From Solwaraspora sp. WMMD1047 (lineage in GTDB: Bacteria > Actinomycetota > Actinomycetes > Mycobacteriales > Micromonosporaceae): a stretch of 64,000 bases of DNA. The position numbers and the translations under genes were made by a program. Shown one piece after another: positions 20,739 to 28,307 of this stretch. The first letter of the stretch is position 1, and each line of letters opens with the position of its first letter. The stretch is from contig NZ_JARUBL010000001.1 of the NCBI RefSeq assembly GCF_029626155.1, positions 7,034,501 through 7,098,500 on the forward strand, given 5' to 3'. Below the pieces are notes generated by a model that did not search any database, was not told where the DNA came from, and saw only the letters and a list, made by a program, of their open reading frames with translations.

Positions 20739-21510
20739 CGCGGTCTCCGATGGGGGCGTACACGATCTGGGTTCCTCCGGTCAGCGGGTTGACGACGGTG
20801 GCGGCACGGACGCCGAAGATCTCCTCGATCAGGTCGGGGCGTAGCACCCGCTCCGGTGGGCCGTCCGCGACGAGCCGGCCGTCGTGCAGCACGTGCACGG
20901 TGTCGCAGTAGGTGAGCGCGAGGTTGAGGTCGTGTACGGCGGCCAGGACGGTCAGGCCGAGACCACGCAGCAGCCGCAGCACGTCGTGCTGGGCGGCGAC
21001 GTCGAGGTGGTTGGTCGGTTCGTCGAGCACCAGCAGCTCGGCCCGCTGTGCCAGTGCGCGGGCGATCAGGACCCGCTGCCGTTCACCGCCGGACAGCGTG
21101 GTGAAGGCCCGCCCGGTCAGATGGGCGGCATGGACGCGCTGCAGGCAGGCGGCCATCCAGGCATGATCGTCGGCGGTGTCGGATTCGAAGGCCCGCTTGT
21201 GCGGGGTGAGGCCGAGGGCGACAACGTCGTCGACGCTCATCTCCAAGGCGTGGTCGCGTTCCTGCAACACGACGGCGAGTCGCCGGGCCAGCGTCTTGGG
21301 GCGCATGCCCGGCACGCTCTCGTCGTCCAGCCGGACGTCACCCGGATACGGCCGCAGCGCGCGGTAACCGGTGCGCAGCAGAGTGGTCTTCCCGGCGCCG
21401 TTCGGGCCGAGGACGCCGGCCAGGGCGCCGCGCCGGACGGTGAGTGACACCTCGTGGACGAGGTCACGGCCGCCGAGGTGCACAGTGACGGTGTCGAATT
21501 CGAGGATCAT
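20728..21510 (-). CDS. ABC transporter ATPase, BtuD/FecE type
   Basis: 260 residues from ATG 21510. Walker A VLGPNGAGKTTLLRTGYRAL, Q-loop VVLQERDHALEMSVDDVVAL, signature LSGGERQRVLIARAL, Walker B LLVLDEPTNHLDVAAQ, H-loop AAVHDLNLAL. This is the pattern of cobalamin/siderophore-type importers. The ATG overlaps the permease stop by 4 bases. Confidence 0.95.
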   Translation of the reverse strand: MILEFDTVTVHLGGRDLVHEVSLTVRRGALAGVLGPNGAGKTTLLRTGYRALRPYPGDVRLDDESVPGMRPKTLARRLAVVLQERDHALEMSVDDVVALGLTPHKRAFESDTADDHAWMAACLQRVHAAHLTGRAFTTLSGGERQRVLIARALAQRAELLVLDEPTNHLDVAAQHDVLRLLRGLGLTVLAAVHDLNLALTYCDTVHVLHDGRLVADGPPERVLRPDLIEEIFGVRAATVVNPLTGGTQIVYAPIGDRDDR

Positions 21511-22574
21511 CCGGCGCCGTCCGCGACCCTGCGGCGCAGCAACCAGAAGAAGAACGGGCCGCCGCACAACGCCGTCAGCACGCCGAGCGGGAGCTCCCGG
21601 GGAGCTGCCACGGTCCGGGCGGCGAGATCGGCCAGCACCAGGAACGATGCGCCTGCCAGCATCGCCACGGGCAGCACGATTCGATGGTCGCTGCGCCCCA
21701 GGACGAGCCGTACCGCGTGCGGGGCCATCAGCCCGACGAACCCGACGGCCCCGGCCCCGGCGACGGCTACCCCGGTGATCAGGGAGCCGACGACCAACAG
21801 CAGGGAGCGTTCCCGGGTGGTGTCCACGCCGAGGGTGGCGGCGGACTCCTCGCCGCCGGTGAGCGCATTGAGTGCTCGCCCCCGAGCCTGCAGCACGACC
21901 CCACCGGCGAGTACGACGGCGATGGTCAGGGCCACGATGTCCCAGCGGGCGCCGGCGACGGTACCGAGCAGCCAGAACAGCACACCGCGAACCGCCTCGT
22001 CGTCGGGGGAGGTGATCACCAGGTAGCTTGTCGCTGCCGACAGCACGTACGACACCACGACACCGGCGAGCACCATCCGCACGGGTCCGGTCCTCCCACC
22101 GCCGCGGCCGAGCGTGACGACGAGCAGCACCGACAGCAGCGCGCCCAGGAACGCGCCGGCCGGCAGGGCATACACACCCCAACTGGACAGCACGCCGAGC
22201 AGCGCCACGGCGGCGGCCCCCACCGAGGCGCCGGAGGAGACGCCCAGCAGGTAAGGGTCGGCCAGCGGGTTGCGCAGCAGTGTCTGCATGACCGCGCCCA
22301 CCGCGGCGAGCCCGGCGCCGACGGCGGCGGCCAGCGCCGCCCTCGGCAGGCGTACCAGCCATACGATCTGCTCGTCGCCGCGTGGCCAGGTCACCGCGAC
22401 CGGGTCCAGCAGCAGCCCGCCGGTGTGATTCCAGGTGACCCCCCACACCGTGGTTGCCTTGACCTGGACCGGCCCGAGGCTGACCGCCGCGGTCAGGCAG
22501 GCGGTGGTGACGACGAGCAGAACACCGATGACGGCGATGGACGGCAGCCTACGGGCGGGCACGCCCGCGCCCAC
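21507..22574 (-). CDS. ABC transporter permease, BtuC/FecCD family
   Basis: 355 residues with about ten hydrophobic helices and the family signatures VWLVRLPRAALAAAVGAGLA, LLRNPLADPYLLGVSSGASV, GFVGLMAPHAVRLVLG and PRELPLGVLTALCGGPFFFWL. GTG 22574 is the in-frame start. First gene of the unit controlled by the upstream cobalamin riboswitch, followed by ATPase, two binding-fold proteins and a FhuF-like protein, all with 4-18 base spacing. Confidence 0.95.
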   Translation of the reverse strand: MGAGVPARRLPSIAVIGVLLVVTTACLTAAVSLGPVQVKATTVWGVTWNHTGGLLLDPVAVTWPRGDEQIVWLVRLPRAALAAAVGAGLAAVGAVMQTLLRNPLADPYLLGVSSGASVGAAAVALLGVLSSWGVYALPAGAFLGALLSVLLVVTLGRGGGRTGPVRMVLAGVVVSYVLSAATSYLVITSPDDEAVRGVLFWLLGTVAGARWDIVALTIAVVLAGGVVLQARGRALNALTGGEESAATLGVDTTRERSLLLVVGSLITGVAVAGAGAVGFVGLMAPHAVRLVLGRSDHRIVLPVAMLAGASFLVLADLAARTVAAPRELPLGVLTALCGGPFFFWLLRRRVADGAG

Positions 22575-22598
22575 CAGCCATCAGGCGTTGTTGCGGGT

Positions 22599-22612
22599 GC
22601 CTCCGGGGAGGC
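22599..22612 (-). promoter_or_regulatory. Short hairpin holding a GGAGG element before the permease
   Basis: GCCTCC-GG-GGAGGC is self-complementary and, on the minus strand, includes a GGAGG sequence about 25 bases before the GTG start. It could be the expression platform of the upstream riboswitch. Confidence 0.35.
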
Positions 22613-22659
22613 ATGACATCGACCACGGTTTCTCCACACCTCGTAGAGCCGTTGCACAG

Positions 22660-22815
22660 CAAGTCGTGGTCGGTCTTCTGACTCCCGGATCGTCGCGGGC
22701 ACCCCGCCTTCCCGGGCCGCAAAGCCCAGTGGCGTCCTGTACGGGTACACACTTCCCCGGTCACAGCTGCGAGGGCAGTGCCGGATTCGCACCGGCTTCC
22801 CACTACCGCGACTTG
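22660..22815 (-). promoter_or_regulatory. Cobalamin riboswitch (B12 element) before the BtuCDF-type operon
   Basis: Read on the minus strand the region contains GGAAGCCGGTGCGAATCCGG, CACTGCCCTCGCAGCTGTGA, ACGCCACTGGG and GGGAGTCAGAAGACC in that order. These are the conserved blocks of the cobalamin riboswitch, including the B12 box. It lies between the second YcaO gene and the permease gene and points towards the permease. B12 binding would lower importer expression. Confidence 0.92.
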
Positions 22816-22891
22816 GTTCGGACGACCGGAAGGTAACACATGCCACGCATGCCACGCACCTGCCGACCTGCTGCGTCCCGTCGCCGTGGGA

Positions 22892-24211
22892 TCAGTGCGG
22901 CAGCGGCGTGAGCCGCAGCGCGCCGGCGTCTGCGAGAGCCTGCCCGAGCCGAGCACCGCCGAGAAGCGGGAACGCGGCCGCAGCATTGCTGTAAAGGCCG
23001 GGGACGACCACCCGCACGACCCGCAGCCCGGCCGCACGAACATCGGGTGTGGTCACGTTGACGGCGACGACGTCGAAACCCTTCGCGCGTACGGTGTCGA
23101 CGAGCAGCCGGGCACGAAGGGTTGCCGTGGCGGCGGGCTGACCGGGGCTGATCGGTGCCGGTTCGGCCGGCCATCCGTCCACGACTTCGATCAGCGCGTG
23201 TGCCAGCCGCGGATCGAGGTATGCCTGCATGTGGCAGCCGGGGTCGGTGGCGTCGTGCCAGTCGCTGCGATAGTCGTCGAGGTAGGCGCGGTCGGCGCGC
23301 CAGGGTTTCAGTGGGCTGCCGGGGGTTGCGGCCACGGCGGCGAAGGCACCGTGGGGATCGTCGAGATCGCGCATCACCATCTGGATGTGCAGCGCCTCGG
23401 CCAAGGCTTTGCCGGCGGCGGTGTCGCTGTCGGGGTGGCAGGCGGTGCCGAGGGTGACGTATCCGTCGGCGGTGTCGTGCACCAGTGCTCCGAGGACCGG
23501 CATCCCGAGATCGGAGGGGAAGCGGCAGAGCCTTGTCCGCAGCTTTCCATCGGCGCCGGCGGCCAGGCCCGCCAGCCGGTCCGGCATCGGCAGACGCGTC
23601 CCGGTGCGGCTGGTCATCCAGGTCAGGGTCATCGCGTCCCGTTCGATGGCTTCGGCCAGCGCGCTGGCCACGGCGGCGTCGGTCGAGGTTCCTGCCCCGA
23701 TGCCGGCGTACGCCGTGGCGACGGTGGCGGGCAGGTCCCGGAACAGGTAGCTCGTCCACACCAGTGCGGCCGGAACCCAGACCGGTCCGCCGTCGGGCAG
23801 CCGATGGCCGCAGACCCACTCGGCGGGCAGATCGTGGGTGAACGGCACGAACGGAAACCCGGCGGCGGTGTACTGGCCGGTCGCGTACAGCGGCAGCCCT
23901 GCCGGGTCGATGGCCTGCTCACCGCAGTCGGTCAGCGTGCGCCACGACGCGACACGCAACCCCGGCGGGACCAGGTTGCCGCAGTAACGTTCGACGGCTT
24001 CACCGAGCGCTGCGCCGGTGGCGGCGCCCGGATCCCACAGCGCCGCGCCCATGCCGGACGGGTCGCTGCGCCACCCGCTGAACGCCGTCGTGTCACTGAT
24101 GACCGATCGGACCAGGTGCAGGGCCTGCGGCAGGCGGGGGTGACGAGGATAGGGCTCGATGCGGCTGACCACTCCGGTGCGGGGGTCGACGAGCGGGCTT
24201 CCCGAAGTCAC
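22892..24211 (-). CDS. YcaO-domain protein (azoline-type cyclodehydratase), copy 1
   Basis: 439 residues from GTG 24209-24211, which overlaps the preceding YcaO stop by 4 bases. ATP-binding YcaO motifs: GEAVERYCGN (about 70-79), SALAEAIERDAMTL (about 190) and DDYRSDWHD; the C-terminus reads LRLTPLPH, a shortened form of the PxPxP end typical of TOMM YcaOs. YcaO enzymes phosphorylate peptide amides to drive azoline, thioamide or amidine formation. Last gene of the peptide-modification operon. Confidence 0.92.
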   Translation of the reverse strand: MTSGSPLVDPRTGVVSRIEPYPRHPRLPQALHLVRSVISDTTAFSGWRSDPSGMGAALWDPGAATGAALGEAVERYCGNLVPPGLRVASWRTLTDCGEQAIDPAGLPLYATGQYTAAGFPFVPFTHDLPAEWVCGHRLPDGGPVWVPAALVWTSYLFRDLPATVATAYAGIGAGTSTDAAVASALAEAIERDAMTLTWMTSRTGTRLPMPDRLAGLAAGADGKLRTRLCRFPSDLGMPVLGALVHDTADGYVTLGTACHPDSDTAAGKALAEALHIQMVMRDLDDPHGAFAAVAATPGSPLKPWRADRAYLDDYRSDWHDATDPGCHMQAYLDPRLAHALIEVVDGWPAEPAPISPGQPAATATLRARLLVDTVRAKGFDVVAVNVTTPDVRAAGLRVVRVVVPGLYSNAAAAFPLLGGARLGQALADAGALRLTPLPH

Positions 24212-25575
24212 GAGTACGGAAGGGGGTCGAGTACCAGGTTCTCCTCGCGCAGCGGTGCGGGCGCCCACCCGAGGCGGGCCGGTTCGTCGTACAGCCGCGC
24301 GACGCCGAGCAGCGGGAACGCGGCAGGTGCGTAGGCGGCCAGGCCGGGCACGACGACTCGTGCGACGTGCAGTCCGGTGGCCCGGACGTCGTCGGTGGTC
24401 AGGTCCACCCACCACGGTTGCAGCCCGGCGGCTCGGATCGCCGCCGACGGGCCGTCGCTGGCGCGGAGGCGATCGTCGAGTTCGGCGGCGTGCACTCGGT
24501 CGTGTGGCTGTCTCAGGCGAGGAAGGAGCCGATCCTGCACCGCTGGGTCCAGGTAGTACTGGGTGTGGCAGGCAAGATCATGCAGGTCGCGCTGACCGCT
24601 CCGGTAGTCGAGTGCGTACGCGCGGTCAGCGCGGAACGGCCGGTACGGGTGGGCGTACGCCGCGCCGTCGGCCACCGCCTTCCACAGTGGTGATTGCGGG
24701 TCGAGGAGCTCGGCCGCGACGGCGAGCCCGTCGAGGGCCTCCAGTAACGCCTTGCGCACCGCCGCGGATGTGTCGGTGCGGCAGGCGGTGCCCAGCGCGC
24801 AGATGCCGTCACGGGTGTTCTCCACCAGCGCCGCCACCACCGGCAGGCCGAGCCGGGTCGGCACCGCCAGCACCGTCGCGGTCAGCACCGCGCCCGGATC
24901 TGCTGCGGCGAGAAGAGTCTCGACCTGGCTGTCCACTCCGTCCAGAGCGGTGGCGGGAGCACCGCTGAGCCACCACACCGTCAACGCGTCACGTTCGACC
25001 AGTTCCAGCATCGCCCGCTCGCAGGCGTCAGCCGCCGTGGTCGAGGTGGCGATGCCCGCGTACATCTGCAGATTGGTGGCCGGCAGGCCGTCGTGGCCCG
25101 GGTTGAGCGAGACCAGCGAAGCCGGCACCAGTACCGGATTCGCACCGGCGGTCGCATCGAGCGGGTGGGCCGGGATCCATCTCATCGGGAGATCGCGGGT
25201 CATCGGCGTGAACGGGAATCCCGGCGCCGCGTACTGCGCGGCCGAGTAGAGCGGCACCGTCTGCGGGTCGAGAGCCGGCACACCGTCGGCTCGCAGCTGC
25301 GCGTACGTGGCCACACGCGTCCCGACGGGTGGGGCGTTGCCGCAGTAGCGTTCGACCGCTTCGCCCAGCGCGGCCGCCCGGGCGGCTCGCGGGTCGTCGA
25401 ACGCTGAGCCGTGCCCGGTCGGGTCTGCTCGCCAGGCCGCGAACGCCGCGGTCCCGGCGACCTCCGCGGTCGCTGCGGTGTAGGACAGCGGAAACCCCGG
25501 CCAGGGCTTGTCCGCGGTGATCTTGCGAATCAGCCCGGTACGGGCGTTGACCAGTAACGACTCCGGTCCGGTCAT
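24208..25575 (-). CDS. YcaO-domain protein (azoline-type cyclodehydratase), copy 2
   Basis: 455 residues with GEAVERYCGN (about 72-81), CERAMLELVERDALTVWW, GTACRTDTSAAVRKALLEAL and RADRAYALDYRSG, ending VLDPLPYS. It resembles copy 1 along its length, so the pair arose by tandem duplication. Either the two act on different residues, or one is a non-catalytic partner; both keep the ATP-site glutamates, which favours two active enzymes. ATGA-type overlaps with both neighbours show strict co-translation. Confidence 0.92.
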   Translation of the reverse strand: MTGPESLLVNARTGLIRKITADKPWPGFPLSYTAATAEVAGTAAFAAWRADPTGHGSAFDDPRAARAAALGEAVERYCGNAPPVGTRVATYAQLRADGVPALDPQTVPLYSAAQYAAPGFPFTPMTRDLPMRWIPAHPLDATAGANPVLVPASLVSLNPGHDGLPATNLQMYAGIATSTTAADACERAMLELVERDALTVWWLSGAPATALDGVDSQVETLLAAADPGAVLTATVLAVPTRLGLPVVAALVENTRDGICALGTACRTDTSAAVRKALLEALDGLAVAAELLDPQSPLWKAVADGAAYAHPYRPFRADRAYALDYRSGQRDLHDLACHTQYYLDPAVQDRLLPRLRQPHDRVHAAELDDRLRASDGPSAAIRAAGLQPWWVDLTTDDVRATGLHVARVVVPGLAAYAPAAFPLLGVARLYDEPARLGWAPAPLREENLVLDPLPYS

Positions 25576-27164
25576 GAGGCTGCCCCGCTGTCGTCGAGGA
25601 CCGGCAGCGTCACACGCGTCGCACGGTCACCGCCGTGGTTAACCTGTTGGTGGGCGAGCGACCAGCCGGTACCCGTGGTGCGGTCCCCGGCCCGGTTGAG
25701 GCTGCGAGCCAGGTCGGGGAAGTCGCTGCTGCTGACCTGCAGGACCAAGGACGAGCCGGCCGCCACCCTGGCCACGATCGGCGTGAGGATCACCTCGAGG
25801 CTGCCATCGGTGGCGGGCCGGTGCCGGGCGCTGCCCTGGGCCAGCGACACCACGGTGCCGTCGGTCTGTCTCTCCAGCAGCCGGACCACCCAGTCGGTGT
25901 CCTCGGCGTCGGTGCCGGTGTGCAGCACCGCAATCGGATCCCCGGTCAGCGTCACCGCCTCGGTCAGAGGTCCGGTCTCGAAGCACACGGCGTCGGCACG
26001 ACCCAACAGGTCCCGGCGGTCGGCGCCGGGTTCTCGAGACGGGAACGGATCGGCGGGGTCGTCGAGGAACGTGACCGCACCGGCCGGTCGGCCGGGCTCG
26101 CGGGTGAGAGCGCCACCGTCGGTGGCGTACCAGATCGTCGCCGTGGTGGGGCCCGGTGGCCAGGCGGAGCCCTCGTACCATCGGCCGGCGCCGGGCAGGA
26201 AGTAGGTGACCCGATCCGCCCGGTCGGTGGCGAGCAACCAGCCGGCCAGCAGCGGACCGAGCAGACGGCGCGCCCGGGGGCCGTGCTCTCGTGCACCGAT
26301 GCGGGTCGCCCCGGAAAGCCCGAAGCCGTGATCCCATGGGCCGAGCAGCATCGTGCGGTGCGGCCGGTGGGCCACCGCCGAGCCGGCCAGCTGCCACAGC
26401 CGTACGGTCTCCGGCAGGAACAGGTCGTACAGGCCGCCGACGTGCAACACCGGCACGCTCAACGCGGCCAGGTCGGCGTCGGTGAGTTCCCCGGCGCGTA
26501 CGGCGGCGTCGTCGTGGTGCAGCACCTCACGCCATCGGCGGGTGCCCGGCCAGGCGAGGTCTCCGATCTCGGCGACCGGGAGGTGCCGCAGCAGGTCCTT
26601 CTCCTGTGCCAGCATGCGCTCGGTGAGCTGCACCCGGCTGGTCCGGCCCTCGCCGTGCAGGAACCACCAGCCGGCGTGTTCGGCAAGCCGCAGGATGCCG
26701 GCGGGTTCGAACTTCGCCGACCGCAGTCCCAGGCTCGGCGCGACGCTGATCACGGCGTCCACCTGCGCGGGCCGGGCCACCGCGACCGCCCAGGCGCAGA
26801 AAGCCGAATAGGAGGCGCCGTAGGCGACCAGCGGCCGTCCGGCGGCCCACGGCTGGTCACGCACCCACTCGACGGCTGCCGCGCCGTCGGCGGTCTCGTG
26901 CCGGTACGGCTGCCAGTCACCATCGCTGTCATAGCGGCCGCGTACGTCCTGCACGACAACCGTGACACCCCGGCTGCTCCAGGCCAGCGCCTCGTCGGTC
27001 ATCCGGGACCGGCCGTAGGCCGTACGGACGAGCAGCACCGGCCCGGCGGTGTCCTCGCCACCACCGGGCGGACCGGAGCCGTCGGGCAGGTAGATGTCGC
27101 CGGTCAACCGGCCCGCGCGGTCGGCTGACGGCATGTGGACGCCGCCGAGTACCCGCCGCCTCAT
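25572..27164 (-). CDS. CocE/NonD-family (peptidase S15-like) alpha/beta hydrolase
   Basis: 530 residues from ATG 27164, overlapping the upstream stop by 4 bases. N-terminal alpha/beta-hydrolase with the nucleophile elbow YGASYSAF, Asp in GLYDLFLPE and His in LLGPWDHGFG, then a C-terminal jelly-roll (VRLLERQTDGTVVSLAQGSA, LQVSSSDFPDLAR) as in cocaine esterase and X-Pro dipeptidyl peptidase. Embedded between the E1-like and YcaO genes, it may cut or trim the modified peptide (leader removal) or hydrolyse an ester/amide in the product. That role is inference. Confidence 0.88.
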   Translation of the reverse strand: MRRRVLGGVHMPSADRAGRLTGDIYLPDGSGPPGGGEDTAGPVLLVRTAYGRSRMTDEALAWSSRGVTVVVQDVRGRYDSDGDWQPYRHETADGAAAVEWVRDQPWAAGRPLVAYGASYSAFCAWAVAVARPAQVDAVISVAPSLGLRSAKFEPAGILRLAEHAGWWFLHGEGRTSRVQLTERMLAQEKDLLRHLPVAEIGDLAWPGTRRWREVLHHDDAAVRAGELTDADLAALSVPVLHVGGLYDLFLPETVRLWQLAGSAVAHRPHRTMLLGPWDHGFGLSGATRIGAREHGPRARRLLGPLLAGWLLATDRADRVTYFLPGAGRWYEGSAWPPGPTTATIWYATDGGALTREPGRPAGAVTFLDDPADPFPSREPGADRRDLLGRADAVCFETGPLTEAVTLTGDPIAVLHTGTDAEDTDWVVRLLERQTDGTVVSLAQGSARHRPATDGSLEVILTPIVARVAAGSSLVLQVSSSDFPDLARSLNRAGDRTTGTGWSLAHQQVNHGGDRATRVTLPVLDDSGAAS

Positions 27165-28021
27165 GCGATCTCCGCTGTCGGCGGCAGGGGCAGCACCGGA
27201 TGTGCCACCGACACCGGGTCCACCGGCCGGCATTCGACCTGGTGCAGACGCCCCGGCGCGCTCTCGCCGCGTAGGTGTGCCAGCACGTCGCGGGCGGCAT
27301 AGCCTGCCGCTATCGCCGCGTCCGGCGGCCACCAGGCGTCCCGCTGCGTTTCGTCACGTTCCAGGTGGGCCCACAGCGCCCGTAGCTCGTCGGCTGCGCC
27401 GGCGGCCAGCCGCCGCCCACGCAGATCACGGTAGCCGGCCGACTGGCCGGGAACACCGAACGGGCCGACGACGAAACGGTCACCCTCCACCAGGACCAGG
27501 TGGCGGGCGGTGCCGTGCCGGGCGCACCAGTTGTCCAGCAGCAGCCAGCGGCTGTCCGGCAGCCGGGCGGCGATGGACACGACCACGTCAGCGGCGGCCA
27601 CGGCCGCCTCGTCCACCGTGGTCCTGCGAACCTCGATGCCGCGATGGTCACCGAGAATCCGGGCGATGGTGTCGGCCGGCGGGCCGTCACCGTCGAGGTG
27701 CACGCTGCCGGTCACCGGCCTGTCGTTCGCGGATGTCTCGGCCATGCCGGCCTTGAGCAGGGCCTCCAGCACCGGCCCGGCATCAGGGAGCAGGTCCAGC
27801 AGTTGCCCGCGGGTGTGGATGCCGGCGCGCAGCAGCGGTACGAGCTGGTCGAACGCGGCGTATCCGCGTAACCGGGTGAACCGGTCGCCGGGGGCGGCGC
27901 CGCGCCAGATGCCGTCCGGGCCACAGTAGAGTTCACGGCCTCGCGCCACGCGCCAGACCGGGGTCGCAGCGGGAGGTGGAGACCCGGCACGGGCCCCCAC
28001 CTCCGAGAAGTGTGCTGTCAC
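27161..28021 (-). CDS. TOMM leader-peptide-binding / ocin-ThiF-like protein
   Basis: 286 residues from GTG 28021. N-terminal winged-helix-like segment resembling a peptide-clamp (RRE) (GYAAFDQLVPLLRAGIHTR, LLPDAGPVLEALLKAGM), then an E1/ThiF-like core: ADVVVSIAARLPDSRWLLLD and HLVLVEGDRFVVGPFGVPGQ, the position of the family's GP..PG.TPC.SC motif but without its cysteines. Such proteins bind the precursor's leader and hand it to the YcaO enzyme. Loss of the Zn-binding CxxC is a noticeable divergence. 10 bases after the precursor-like gene. Confidence 0.8.
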   Translation of the reverse strand: MTAHFSEVGARAGSPPPAATPVWRVARGRELYCGPDGIWRGAAPGDRFTRLRGYAAFDQLVPLLRAGIHTRGQLLDLLPDAGPVLEALLKAGMAETSANDRPVTGSVHLDGDGPPADTIARILGDHRGIEVRRTTVDEAAVAAADVVVSIAARLPDSRWLLLDNWCARHGTARHLVLVEGDRFVVGPFGVPGQSAGYRDLRGRRLAAGAADELRALWAHLERDETQRDAWWPPDAAIAAGYAARDVLAHLRGESAPGRLHQVECRPVDPVSVAHPVLPLPPTAEIA

Positions 28022-28031
28022 GTTCGCCGGA

Positions 28032-28175
28032 TCAGGCGTCCGCGGTCTCCGTCCAGGTGAACGGAGTGTGCAGGAGGGAGTTGTGCTTGTGCAGGGCCGG
28101 GATGACCTCCTGGTCCTCCACCGCCTCGAACGTGATCTCGTCGGTCTCGGCCGGCTCGAACGTGGTGTCGCGCAT
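28032..28175 (-). CDS. Candidate RiPP precursor peptide, 47 aa
   Basis: ATG 28173-28175 has a strong GGAGG site five bases upstream; a longer frame from 28247 exists but has no ribosome site. The peptide has an acidic leader (TTFEPAETDEITFEAVEDQE, residues 4-23) and a C-terminal part that begins VIPALHKHNSLLH and ends TPFTWTETADA. The C-terminal part holds His29, His31, His36, Ser33 and Thr37/40/42/44, and there is no cysteine. Ser/Thr would be the cyclodehydration sites, so methyloxazol(in)es are expected, not thiazoles. It is the first gene of an operon with leader-binding protein, hydrolase and two YcaOs. Function as precursor is inferred from position, size and composition. Confidence 0.75.
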   Translation of the reverse strand: MRDTTFEPAETDEITFEAVEDQEVIPALHKHNSLLHTPFTWTETADA

Positions 28176-28226
28176 CTGCGCCTCCGGTTCTCGGCCGGAG
28201 AGCCTCTGCCCTCCGGATCGGGTACC

Positions 28227-28249
28227 TTGTTGCGACTGTGTCGTCACAA
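28227..28249. promoter_or_regulatory. Palindrome between precursor and exporter genes
   Basis: TTGTTGCGAC (28227-28236), TGT, GTCGTCACAA (28240-28249): arms match at 8 of 10 positions. It lies in the 132-base interval between the precursor start (28175) and the divergent MFS gene, a likely operator for both. No regulator family is indicated by the sequence. Confidence 0.45.
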
Positions 28250-28307
28250 CGGGTAGAACGCTATGAGGGCGTCATCCATTCGTCAATACTGATGGGAGAA
28301 GCGGCAA

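Noticed and set aside
20739..22446. Long minus-strand frame continuing upstream of the BtuD-type ATPase
   Set aside because: It runs antisense-frame through the permease gene; ATG 21510, overlapping the permease stop, is the normal ATPase start.
28176..28247. A 71-residue form of the precursor peptide
   Set aside because: The extra 24 residues would start without a ribosome site and inside the palindrome, while ATG 28175 has GGAGG at ideal spacing.
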